Shown: one piece after another, positions 51,001 to 59,400 of the stretch | Layout: each line of letters begins with the position of its first letter | Position numbering within the stretch: position 1 is the stretch's first letter | Source: Lichenostomus cassidix | Lineage: Eukaryota; Chordata; Aves; Passeriformes; Meliphagidae | Direction: 5' to 3' | Assembly (NCBI GenBank): GCA_008360975.2 | Contig: CM039182.1 | Location: forward strand, 19,998,324 to 20,062,323 | DNA length: 64,000 bases | Program-made: the position numbers and the translations under genes | The notes under the pieces: generated by a model | The model's input: the letters and a program-made list of their open reading frames with translations, nothing else | Told to the model about the DNA's origin: nothing | The model's database searches: none

Positions 51001-51469
51001 ATACAACAAGCTAAATGAAAAGAAGACAGAATTTCTGGAAAACATTGCGGTCTATGGAGATGCTTTTCTTTTACTGCCAGCATTTTCCTTCAGAAGCAAC
51101 ACAGCCCCTTCTTTTAAAGTATACCACACTCTGAAAGAGTTCAAAGCAACCCAAAGGGCAATATTTTTTCACCCCACTTATCTGAAAAGTCTTGCCCAGT
51201 TCTGGAGAACTAAGGGTGTGAAAGCCTACCGGTTGTCATCTGGTTTTATGATCACTAGTGCTGCTCTTGAGCTGTGTGAGAATGTGAAGCTCTATGGCTT
51301 CTGGCCTTTCTCAAAATCCACAGAGAAGATGCCAATCAGCCACCATTATTATGACAACCAGCTGCCTAAACCGGGTTTCCATGCAATGCCCAAAGAGTAC
51401 AACCAGATCCTTCAGCTTCATGGCAAAGGCATTTTGAAGTTGCAGTTTGGTAAATGTGAATCAGAGTAA
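17957..51469 (+). CDS. ST8SIA6: ST8SIA6, alpha-2,8-sialyltransferase (8 coding exons, 398 aa)
   Basis: Joined exons: 17957-18051, 18301-18396, 27481-27579, 33107-33193, 44335-44479, 46717-46829, 47974-48066 and 51001-51469. All introns are GT-AG and the frame is open throughout, giving 398 residues. The enzyme is expected to be a type II Golgi membrane protein adding sialic acid in alpha-2,8 linkage, mainly to sialylated O-glycans; this role is known for the family. Seen: signal anchor at about residues 4-23; stem about 24-180; sialylmotif L from about 183 (NCAVVGNGG at 185-193) to about 240; motif S about 320-342 ([10 protein letters not shown]); motif III HHYYDN 357-362; motif VS H370-x4-E375. 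Cysteines 186, 200, 335 and 395 have the spacing of the two disulfides known in ST8SIA3. Sequons lie at N63, N112, N144, N151, N197 and N221. The choice of ST8SIA6 rests on remembered human matches ([28 protein letters not shown], the HHYYDN region and the C-terminus LQF.KCE). ST8SIA5 is less similar. Confidence 0.95.
18052..18300 (+). other. ST8SIA6 intron 1 (249 bp, GC-rich)
   Basis: It runs from GTAGGG to CTTGCCAG and is phase 2. It is much shorter than the other introns, is CpG-rich and contains a G-quadruplex motif at 18094-18114. Confidence 0.85.
18094..18114 (+). other. G-quadruplex motif, intron 1
   Basis: Four G-runs (GGGG, GGG, GGG, GGG) with loops of 1, 1 and 6 nt on the coding strand, 43 bp after exon 1. 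Confidence 0.6.
18301..18396 (+). CDS. ST8SIA6: ST8SIA6 exon 2: stem region
   Basis: The acceptor CTTGCCAG ends at 18300 and the donor is AG before GTACGG at 18397. The exon is 96 nt, phase 2 at both ends, and encodes residues 33-63 plus half of Arg32 and Arg64. It resembles the human stem (a Glu-rich piece, then TPxxxRxLRxP). N63-R64-T65 forms a sequon across the exon 2/3 junction. It lies inside the CpG island, only 249 bp after exon 1. Confidence 0.85.
20262..20436 (+). repeat. 53-bp minisatellite, about 3.3 diverged copies
   Basis: Copies start at about 20278, 20331 and 20384 with a 53-bp period, preceded by a partial copy. Shared blocks are GCCATGCTGGAG, TTTGATCCAG and CAGCTGGACTGG. It lies in intron 2. 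Confidence 0.8.
23370..23387 (+). repeat. T18 homopolymer in a pyrimidine-rich tract
   Basis: An uninterrupted run of 18 T within a longer C/T-rich tract in intron 2. Confidence 0.9.
25961..26308 (+). repeat. CR1 LINE fragment (3' end), intron 2
   Basis: It reads in CR1 sense: GAGAAGGCTC, a GGTACCTGAAGG segment, GTGACTGAGCACTGGCACAA, GCCCAGAGGTTGCAGAGTCT and CTAGAGATGCCTTCCAACCT, ending in the characteristic 3' repeat TCTGTGATTCTGTGG. The fragment is about 350 bp and 5'-truncated. Confidence 0.95.
27481..27579 (+). CDS. ST8SIA6: ST8SIA6 exon 3: stem region
   Basis: A pyrimidine-rich acceptor (CCTCCCTTTTAACAG) ends at 27480 and the donor AAAG/GTAGGT follows at 27580. The exon is 99 nt, phase 2 at both ends, residues 65-96. 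In the correct phase it reads [20 protein letters not shown], aligning with the human stem around its EKCKNLQ segment. The longer open frame that crosses this exon (27408-27650) is in a different phase and is not the protein. Confidence 0.88.
28222..28260 (+). repeat. 20-bp tandem duplication, intron 3
   Basis: GGATGCACCAATAAATAAAA is followed directly by a copy with one substitution (AATAAA changed to ACAAAT context). It lies in intron 3. Confidence 0.9.
29871..29888 (+). repeat. A18 homopolymer
   Basis: An uninterrupted run of 18 A in intron 3. No retrocopied gene was recognised before it. Confidence 0.9.
30371..30430 (+). repeat. 30-bp tandem duplication, intron 3
   Basis: Two adjacent 30-bp copies begin TGAGTCTTTTAAAAATTATC at 30371 and 30401. 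They differ at one base (TGTAGG against TATAGG). Confidence 0.95.
33107..33193 (+). CDS. ST8SIA6: ST8SIA6 exon 4: stem region
   Basis: The acceptor TTTCCTTTTTTAG ends at 33106 and the donor CAG/GTAATT follows at 33194. The exon is 87 nt, phase 2 at both ends, residues 98-125. It reads [18 protein letters not shown], close to the human YSENDYLQIITDIQSCPW. N112-C-T is a sequon. A donor-like site (TGG/GTAAGG) lies within the exon at 33162. Confidence 0.93.
33961..33982 (+). other. G-quadruplex motif, intron 4
   Basis: Four G-runs (GGGG, GGGGG, GGGG, GGG) with loops of 1, 1 and 4 nt on the coding strand. This is the most stable-looking quadruplex motif in the window. Confidence 0.7.
35341..35405 (-). 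repeat. Possible MIR-like fragment (reverse)
   Basis: CCCATTTGCAGAAGAGGAAA followed by TCTCAGAGGGGTTGTGCA resembles reverse-complement MIR. A sense-oriented piece follows about 100 bp later. Confidence 0.35.
35511..35580 (+). repeat. Possible MIR-like fragment (sense)
   Basis: GAAGCTGTGTGACTTCTTTT followed by CCATCTGTTAAATGGAGTGA resembles the sense 3' half of MIR-type SINEs. It is short and diverged. Confidence 0.4.
38508..38581 (+). repeat. 37-bp tandem duplication, intron 4
   Basis: GAATATCAGAT and TTAACCACTCTTTTCTAAAA occur twice with a 37-bp period, starting at 38508 and 38545, with small differences. Confidence 0.9.
44335..44479 (+). CDS. ST8SIA6: ST8SIA6 exon 5: stem to catalytic domain
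   Basis: The acceptor GATTTTTGCAG ends at 44334 and the donor GTG/GTAAGA follows at 44480. The exon is 145 nt, entering in phase 2 and leaving in phase 0, and encodes residues 127-174. It contains [14 protein letters not shown] and NMSYEV, which are diagnostic of ST8SIA6. Sequons are N144-N-S and N151-M-S. Confidence 0.95.
44588..44640 (-). repeat. Possible MIR-like fragment
   Basis: The stretch AAGCACTTTATGCACTCCTT, then CACCTTGTGAGGTGGTTATT resembles the reverse complement of the MIR 3' region. It is short and diverged. Confidence 0.35.
44902..45333 (-). repeat. CR1 LINE fragment, intron 5
   Basis: The + strand shows reverse-complement CR1 landmarks: TTGGAAGAGACCCACAGTGA, TCATCTAGTCTAACTGCC, GAAACCTGTTCCAGAAACTG, AAGAAATGCTTCCTAATGTC and CAACCACTCCTCATAGGACT. 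The start is more diverged than the copy at 16.9 kb. Confidence 0.92.
46717..46829 (+). CDS. ST8SIA6: ST8SIA6 exon 6: first part of sialylmotif L
   Basis: The acceptor TTGTTTGCAG ends at 46716 and the donor CAG/GTAAGA follows at 46830. The exon is 113 nt, phase 0 in and phase 2 out, residues 175-211. It carries the core of sialylmotif L, which binds the donor CMP-sialic acid: [17 protein letters not shown] and the SDFVFR end. Cys186 and Cys200 are the two motif-L cysteines. Confidence 0.96.
46830..47973 (+). other. ST8SIA6 intron 6 (1.1 kb)
   Basis: It lies between the two exons that share sialylmotif L. A MIR/CORE-SINE-like relic occupies 47761-47892, ending about 80 bp before the acceptor. 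Confidence 0.85.
47761..47892 (+). repeat. MIR/CORE-SINE-like relic, intron 6
   Basis: It matches the 3' half of MIR-type SINEs: CTCTCTGTGCCCTATTTTAA, then CCATCTGTACAGTAGATTAA and ATTTGTAAAGTGCTTAGACA. Similar elements (MIR1_Amn type) are shared across amniotes. Divergence is high, as expected for age. Confidence 0.65.
47974..48066 (+). CDS. ST8SIA6: ST8SIA6 exon 7: second part of sialylmotif L
   Basis: The acceptor CTCAATTTCAG ends at 47973 and the donor is AA before GTGAGT at 48067. The exon is 93 nt, phase 2 at both ends, residues 213-242. It reads [23 protein letters not shown], the C-terminal part of motif L. Skipping it would keep the frame but delete part of the donor-binding site. 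Confidence 0.95.
48067..51000 (+). other. ST8SIA6 intron 7 (2.9 kb)
   Basis: The intron is phase 2. A weak resemblance to an ancient sauropsid repeat is seen around 49125-49210. No other gene is seen. Confidence 0.85.
49125..49210. repeat. Possible ancient sauropsid repeat, unnamed
   Basis: The segment with GGGGTTAATAGGAGTTACAC and following bases recalls a motif common in old sauropsid interspersed repeats. The match is from memory and weak; it may be chance. Confidence 0.25.
51001..51469 (+). CDS. ST8SIA6: ST8SIA6 exon 8 (coding part): catalytic core and stop
   Basis: The acceptor TACTTTGCAG ends at 51000 and TAA is at 51467-51469. It encodes residues 244-398 with motif S (about 320-342, containing Cys335), motif III HHYYDN (357-362), motif VS H370-A-M-P-K-E375 and Cys395 near the C-terminus. 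By analogy with ST8SIA3, His370 is the likely catalytic base and Cys186-Cys335 and Cys200-Cys395 the likely disulfides. Confidence 0.97.
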
Positions 51470-51634
51470 AAAGGTAGGTCCCATTCTTACCACATAAAAT
51501 GTCTTTATTTCACTAATATACCAAGGGAAAATTTGTTTTACAAAGTGTGAGTCTGTTCTTCCTTAGAGAGACATTTCTACCTTACACTTAATGAAAGTTG
51601 TATTCCTAAATAATTGAAAGAGTGGAGCTTCCTG

Positions 51635-51640
51635 AATAAA
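51635..51640 (+). terminator. Candidate proximal poly(A) signal AATAAA
   Basis: A canonical hexamer 166 nt after the stop codon. A CA dinucleotide and a GT/T-rich stretch follow within about 50 nt, as expected for cleavage and polyadenylation. Confidence 0.45.
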
Positions 51641-52528
51641 TATGTATCACAGAGTTGAGAAATGTTTCTAATTGTGAACATTAGATGGGGAGCATAGCTA
51701 AATACAGATTATCCCCATAAGTCACGGTCAGTCAGTAATGTCTCCTCATCTCAGATACATGGTTGGATGTCTCTGCCAAGCTGTGTTTGGTTTGGTATCA
51801 GTTCCCAGGAAACAGCCTCCTTTCAGAATTGCTTTATTAAAGACATTCACATATTGTGGTCATCTAAAGGAGACACCTAATCCTGGCACAGCCTTTCCAG
51901 ATGTTTACAGAGAGCAGAGTGAGGATAAGGCTTGTTCCATGAAGGGGAAGCATGCATCTATGGCCTCGTTCCCTCTTGTTAGGTAAAGATTAGAGCAGTG
52001 TGCGCTCACAGCCCGGGGCTGCAGAACAGCTTGTGGACGGCAGTGAGGGAGCTGCCAAACACTACAGCAGATCTTGCTGAGCATTTTACCTTGAGGCACC
52101 TCAGAATCTGGGAGTTACACATATAGGATGAAGTGTCATTCCCTTTCTTCTGTTTGTTCTGTCCCAACCCCTTGGACCTCTACCTTCTGTGTATTGTCTC
52201 AGAGAAATGCAGCACAGTCTGGCCTCTGACCTTGAGCTGGTTTACCATGTACACACTAGAGATGATTTTGAAAAGATTTGCCTGAATGTTTTCCATCTTG
52301 ATTTGCCCTGTTGACAAAATAGGACTCATTTGTACAAATACTTCATCTTTTGAGCTCAGAAATTCCTGAGCTTACAATACTGTTGTCAGAGTGTCCTTTC
52401 ACAGAACTCTATTTTTCCAGGGGGTTCAAGTTAATATAACAGTAAGTGAAGTGTACAGTAGAACTGCCATTGTATACAATATGCTTTAATTGGACTGATG
52501 TAATCTCATGGCTGTATTAGTCAAGTTA

Positions 52529-52534
52529 AATAAA
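52529..52534 (+). terminator. Candidate distal poly(A) signal AATAAA
   Basis: A canonical hexamer about 1.06 kb after the stop codon. The downstream GT-rich element is weak. Another AATAAA is at 52778. Confidence 0.35.
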
Positions 52535-55500
52535 GTAAAATAGCATCATCTTGTTCAAGCCAGAAATTTTAGGCTTAAAAGCTAAGGGCTTTTCTTCTGG
52601 CCAGGTTCTGAAATGTATTTGAAAATATCCTTTGTTGGTATTTAGAAAAACATGTTGTCAAAGATACATTCACACTTAGTTTGTCATCAGAGAATGCTAA
52701 GTTTTAAAATAGCAGATTGCTAGTACCAAGAAAGCACATTTTTATTCAGTTTCAGGGATTTTTTTAAGAAATAGAAAAATAAATGGCTTTCACAGATTAT
52801 TAGAATAGTATAAAACTTGTGAGAAGGACCTAGAATCTATCTAGTGAATCCATTCTCCTAGTCCATGGCAGTAGATTACCTTGGAGGAGTTAAATTGTAT
52901 GTATATGCAGTGTCACGTGGCTAAGGTATGCTTTTTTTGCTTGTAAAAGCTTGCAGCATATTGGAAAAGTTAAGAAATATATAATGCATTTTTCTTAGTG
53001 GCTAAGATGTTTATATGCAGCAGTCTCCATTGTATTAATTAATTCCTATAATATAAATCAGTGGAGACATACTGTGTAATTTTAATTGTAGTAACTCCAC
53101 CAGCTAAGAAAATGAAGGAAAACTCTTTAGAAATATTTACTCCAGAGAGAAGCAGATAGAAGCCACAAAAATGTATAAGTATCTATATATGTTAATTAAA
53201 TGCTGTCCATGCTTGACAGACTGAAAATCACTTGTGGTCAACTTTGCAAAATAAGCTGTAAAGAAGAAAAAACACAAGAAGCATGAGTTGTGCTGTCCTA
53301 ATTTACGGTTATATTTACAAAGAGAATATCAGACAAATTAAATGCTTTCAGTATGAGCTACCATTCTGCAAGTGCAGTATGATAATACCATTATCAACTA
53401 TTAGAGATAACGGAAGTTCTATAATGAGTATATTTCACTGAAGGTGACCTTTTCTAAAAACAGAACCATCTCCTTCCTCTTTTCAATCTCCATTTTATGT
53501 TCTTCTCCATGCTCTGTGTTCTTCCCTGTTAGTGGGTAGCTGAAGGTTCCTTACACCAGTGGGTGCCCACAGAAGGCTCAGGCAGTACTTCCCACACACA
53601 TTACTGGGACACAAAAGTTTGCTGCCGAAAATAAGAAGTGAAGGAAGCTGCTCTGCTGCAAACCCTTACAGGGAGAGTATAACTGCATCCCAGTGAATCA
53701 TTTTTGGCAATATTGCTCCGAAATACCATCCTTGCCCATTGGAAAGGTGAACTTTTCTTACTGGATAGAGAGAATTGTCAGATGTGAGAGCCCTGCAGAG
53801 TCCCACAATGTGGGAAATTCTGCCTTAATATACTCTCCTGTACCTTTATGATTATGTGCAACAGACATGTACAGGTCATCACTATAGTAAGTGCCCACCT
53901 ATCACAGAGGGTCAAATGGAAAATGCAACAGCAGCAAAATCTTGAAATATAATTAAAAGAATGATATTTGTTATTTTGTATTAGATTACCAAATCATTTT
54001 TGCTCTGGCCCTGCAGCTGAAGGAAGTCTTGTTTGTTCATTGGTTGAACGTGATAGGCCTGAAGGGCATGTCATTAGCTTCAAGTAAACATAGGTTCAAG
54101 GAGGGGAAATGACCTGATTCATATTCAAAAATAGAAAAAAAGAAATCTGATTAGAAAAATTGTCAGATGATAAATTAATCAGAATGGCATAAATTTGATT
54201 GCCCAGAAGCCTGGTTAAAATGCAAATTTTGTCTGACTGAGAATCCATCAGGTTTCCTGCTTGCTGGAAAAAGACAGCAGGGAAGATGAGTACATGTTGC
54301 TTTGACATACAGAACAGTAACATTAAGCAGCTGCTCAGAGGAGTCAGTCAACACAAAACACAGAAAGGAAGAATGAAACTGAGACTCTGAGCCTGGGAAA
54401 GAAAATAGTGCTTAATTGTCTGAGCAGAAGGACTGGGGGAAGAGGGCTTGAGCAGAGGTATGCTGGTGGTTAGGAAGTAAGAACTGCTGAACCTTCCACT
54501 GTGTGAGTGTATCCTGGAAAGTAAAAATTCGGTATGAGTTTTTTAACTCCAACCAAACAATTAAATGCAGTCTATTTGTGACAGAGAGCTGCAGCGACTC
54601 ACTCCATTTAAGGTGCAGCTGCCAGAGAAGCACCCTATAAAGCAGGGGAAAACCTGCTTACTTGCTCAGGAGCTAACATCAAAAAGAATCATTTTGTTCC
54701 AAACTCTGTCAGCATGTCATACTTTTTTAATCTTGAAATTCGCTGCAATCCAAGTGAGCGATAAATACTCTTACACATGACCTATTTATAACAGTAGAAT
54801 GCCAACATGAGCTTAAATTCTGTTGAGCTTCTTTTATGCTTGTGGTGTCCCAGTGTAGCTAGAGAAATAAGAACAACCCCATAGTTCACTTTTAATTACC
54901 TTGAGAAAAATTATACCACATTTTAAAAGAAGGACACCTCTGAATACCTGTCAGGCAGCCAAATTGCAGACACTCCTTGACTTAGGCAAATATTATACTA
55001 TGTGAAATGATTAGATATTGAAAGAAAGGTTTTCTGCCTTAGAGCCCCTGCAGTACAGCTTTTAAGCACATGCTTTGCTCATGCATTCAGTGAACTAAAT
55101 TTATGTTTTAAGAATAATATCAGTAATGAAACAAGTGGAGATAAATTGCTTCTGGTTTAGTTAAAACCCACCAGAATAGAAAAGTATAGATTGAATCAAT
55201 TTACAATTTATGTTAGATCTCAATACAAATGAAGACGTATTCACATATCTAGAAGGGTCTTGTTTTGGTTTTTCACAACAGAACTATCCTGTTGAAGAAA
55301 CAGAGTAATTGCAATCTCTGGCTATTTCAAACTATGACTAATGTAATTTAGAACATATCCGTATTCAGATTAGCAGTGGATGTGCCCCCATGAAGATACT
55401 AGTTAGACCCAGCCTTGGTTAGCTTACGAAGCTGGAAGAGGGTGGTGCAGGTGGGGTAAGTGTGAGCAGTTCTGGGGGTTTTCCAATGAAAGAGTCCTCC

Positions 55501-56320
55501 TTTAGGAAGAGCAGATGTTCAAGTTAGACCAGGCATGAGTATTCCAGCTTAGCCAGGAGAATTCTGAGAGCCTGTGATTCTGTATAATAGATCTCACAGA
55601 CTCACAGTCTGAAATACAGATGAAAACCAGATGCAGAAGGTGCAATGTATACACGGAAGACTAAACTATTGGCTTTTTTCAAGTATAACAAGCAGTTTTT
55701 CCACTACAAGAAATACCAATAACATATTTTATATTTTTAATTCCAGGGTGATGATCCTAAGGAGACAATTTGTGTGTATCTCAGCAGTTCGGTGTTGGAT
55801 TTGATCTGATGTGATTTTGTGAGCGTTAAGCTGCATTATTACAATAGAGAAATATTTCACACTTGGGGAGAAGAGGGAGTGATTTTTCATACAGTGACTG
55901 CTACATTTACGAATTTAGAGTGATCATTTTTTGAAATACAAAGTAACGATTATTTGGAAAATTCTGAAACTCCTTGCTATTGGTTTAATTGTAGCAAAGC
56001 ACAATCTCAGGATGGTGGCAATATGTGACATTCATCATGTTTTGCTTCTTAGAGGATCATTAAAATATTTTGACATAAGGTCCCTGGTTTTGTTGATATC
56101 ACGTAATACAGGCAATAGTCTCTGTATGGTGGCTGCATGAGTCGGCAGTGAACGTTTTCAATTAAGAACTTCATCCTGTAAATACTGGCATTTGTCTACA
56201 TGAGAGAAGTGATGAGAAGAGCTGCAGAGGAGTAATTAATTCAGAGCCATGTCATTGTTAGTTTGTCCCCGGGTGCAGAGATGAGAAGATCCCTCAGGTT
56301 AGAGGTAGTTAAGTGGTTTA

Positions 56321-56409
56321 TGGGCTTTCATTTTGTGGGCAATAAGTAATGCTGTGTATTTAATGGGCTTTCATTTTGTGAGCAATAGATGATGCTATGG
56401 ATTTAATGG
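56321..56409 (+). repeat. 43-bp tandem duplication, downstream region
   Basis: TGGGCTTTCATTTTGTG recurs at 56321 and 56364, with ATTTAATGGG closing each unit. Several substitutions separate the copies. Confidence 0.88.
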
Positions 56410-59400
56410 GATCACTCATATGAGTGATGTAAATTCTGAGAACAAGTGTATGAAGGACCAGAGCAGTGTAGTTATTTATAAACCACTGTGCTTGCTTGTG
56501 TTCCTGTCTAAGATCCAGTTCAGCTCCAAAAGAGGACAGTGAACCAGGTTCCACACTACAATCCCCAGAGTCCTGGCAGGGCATGACTTCTTGCCATTCC
56601 AGCTCTGCGTCCTGGCTGACACATGAAATGGAATTTCTGTTGGAAAGATGATGGATACAGAGCCTATAATTCAATTTCTTTTCATGTGGTATAGCTTGTA
56701 TCCATGTGTGACAGCAGATAATGAAACTGCACTAAGCTTTATTAGAAGAATATTCCTCTTGCCATCAACCCCAAGCTCTTCTACACCAGGACATACAAGA
56801 AAAGTGACTACATTCTCTTAATTTATAGCCTGTGCAGTTCTTTAAGTTTTCCATGTGTTCCAAGAATACATGGGGAGCAACATCCTGCAACCAGAGAAAG
56901 TGAAATATCAGCTGAGTGGAAAGAATCACTTTAACATTTACAGGAGCTATGACAAGCAGTTGTACTCTAGCTTTTACTGCTTATGTGCTTATATGTTCTG
57001 CTGCAGAAAAATACCCCAACCAGGCAAGCAAACAAAATCAAAAAATTGTAATAACCAGATTCTGTTAAGTTTCACTGACTTTTTTTAAGAGTCCTTTGAA
57101 TGGTCAGTTAAAAGATAGGGTGTCCTTCTCCTTTTACAGTCAGATGCTATCTGGTATTTCATTTACTAAAACTCCTTTGACTACTGCAGCATTAAATCCC
57201 AAATCAACTGATTTAAAGAGCATTCAGTATTCCACTCTTCAAGGATTATATCTGCAAAACAAATTCCCACTTAAATGAATTGAACCTTACGAAATAAGGT
57301 TCAAAAAGCCTTTTAAATGTATACTTCATAAGAGCATTACTGTATTGTAATATTTGAAAGCTTACCTTGCAGCAGTTTTATAATCACATAAACACTCCTG
57401 GAAGTATTGGAATCAATTGTTACGGTTACAGGTCTGTTGACTGAGACACATTGAGCATCTGGATCCATCTCCAAGATAATGATATCAGAATCCAGTATTA
57501 CTCCTGACACAGTATTAATCCAGACACTCCCAAGCAGCAGTGTCCATAAATTCTGACTGCATATATCAGAAATAAAATCAATTTTTGAAAATAAGGGGTT
57601 TTAAAAAAATGCATAGTGCTCTGGGGCAATGACTGATGCCATTAATACACGTGGACCTCTGAATGTCAGTAGAGCCTTTAGCAACTACAGAGACAGCAGA
57701 ACTGAACTGATGAGTCCATCTGTGTTCCCAGCTGGTGACTATGGTTCCAGCACCACAATCCACATTTTTTGTTCCCCAGCAGTGAGATTTTTGCCATTTT
57801 CTGGCCACAGGCATCTGCTGCTCATGTCCAGAGAGCTGGCTGCTGCAAGAACCTGCATCCGTGTTACAAGTGTTAAGGATGATTGCCTACTGCAACATCC
57901 TAGTTATAGATCAAAGACAAATTTGCTCCCAAAAGAGCATCTCCTATGCTATAAATCACTCACAGGGGCAGCCACTTAGTACTTTTAGTAGAAGCTGTGT
58001 AAGGTGTTGTAGTTGTCCTTTGGGTGATGCAAACAGCCAAGGCTGAGGAGAACCTTGCTGCATTTCATCCAGAGAGACAAAGGCATACCTGTATTCATGT
58101 AAGGACTATAACTTATTCCAGTCTAGTGTAGAGCAGTGAGATGATCTTGGCTGTGTAGCAGCTACATGATTTGTCTTGGGGAAAATTCATACATCTTTTA
58201 GAGATTCTTGCATTGTCTCCAGAACAACTGCAAGTGCTCTGTGTGTACATAGCGATAATGCAAGATCATTCCTTGCTCAGACTAAATTCAGTTAACTACT
58301 CGGCATGAGTGAAGGGGCAAAACCTGGTTGTGTGAAGCAGAAAATGGGGAGAGGAGAAAATGAAATTTATTTGCAGCAAAGAAGCAACTTTTTTCGAAAG
58401 CATTTGTTAGTACAATACTACATTTTCTCAGTGAATAAATGTAAACAGTGTACCATGACACACCGTGAAGAGCTGAAGTTACTGTGGGTCTGAACTATTT
58501 CTGTGCAGCTGCATTATTTAAAACACATGTGGGTTAGTAACTGGAAAGATTGTCAGAATACATTTTGGGAGAGGTTTAGCCAAAAAAGGGGAAACCTATC
58601 TTCCTTAATGAAAAGAGGTTTTAAGTGAAGGAATGTGATATAGCACTCACAAATCAGAGCAAATGGAATTTTCTGTAGCGTGGACAGACTCTGACCTTTG
58701 AGCACTGTTGCCATGATGTTTAAACTTGCCAGTGACCTGAAGACCTGACCTTCCATGCTCTCAAGGCTCTCAATGATTTGTGTGGAACACAGGGCTGATA
58801 AGAAGTGCATGAAGGAATTGTTGACCTTTCCTACCCTTTCCTACAAATGCTCTTAGCTCTCCGTAGAATAAAAATATACTCTGTTCGACTTTAGGTTAAG
58901 AACCTCAGGCCTTGCTCCAGACATGAAGTTATTATGAGATGTTAGTTGCATCCACTTCACTCTACAGGAGGGCAGACATTGCACTCAGCTGTATTATAGC
59001 TACAGGTGCTGTATGCTGGGTGGCTGGCTTGTGTTAATTCGTGCACAGGCTGGGCAAGTTAATAGTGGCATTTTTGCATCACAGGGTACAATCAGATTGA
59101 TCAAGACTTGCTGAAGAACACTCACTGTGGGAAAGGATGTTTTCTTGGGTAGCTGAATAAATTATTTCTCATTTATTTTACATCTGTGCCAGGTTAATAA
59201 TAATAAATGGATTTTGTACCTGGCTGGGAATGTTTATGACATTTTTGCAAAACTGAGCCGACATCAGTTTGGATTCAGGATTCTTGACCAAAGGTTAGGA
59301 AGGACCTCTCAGTTCCCTCTGTTTCACATGAGAAATATTAATTTTTAGGGTTTGTGGGCCTCCAGTGTTGTCACATGCTATGGAATTAATATTGGGATTA

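Larger units (their letters stand above)
51470..52555 (+). other. ST8SIA6 3' UTR (inferred extent)
   Basis: It starts after the TAA. The end is inferred from the AATAAA at 52529; a nearer AATAAA at 51635 would give a much shorter UTR. A strong splice-donor match lies four bases after the stop codon (GT at 51474). Transcript data would be needed to choose. Confidence 0.45.
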
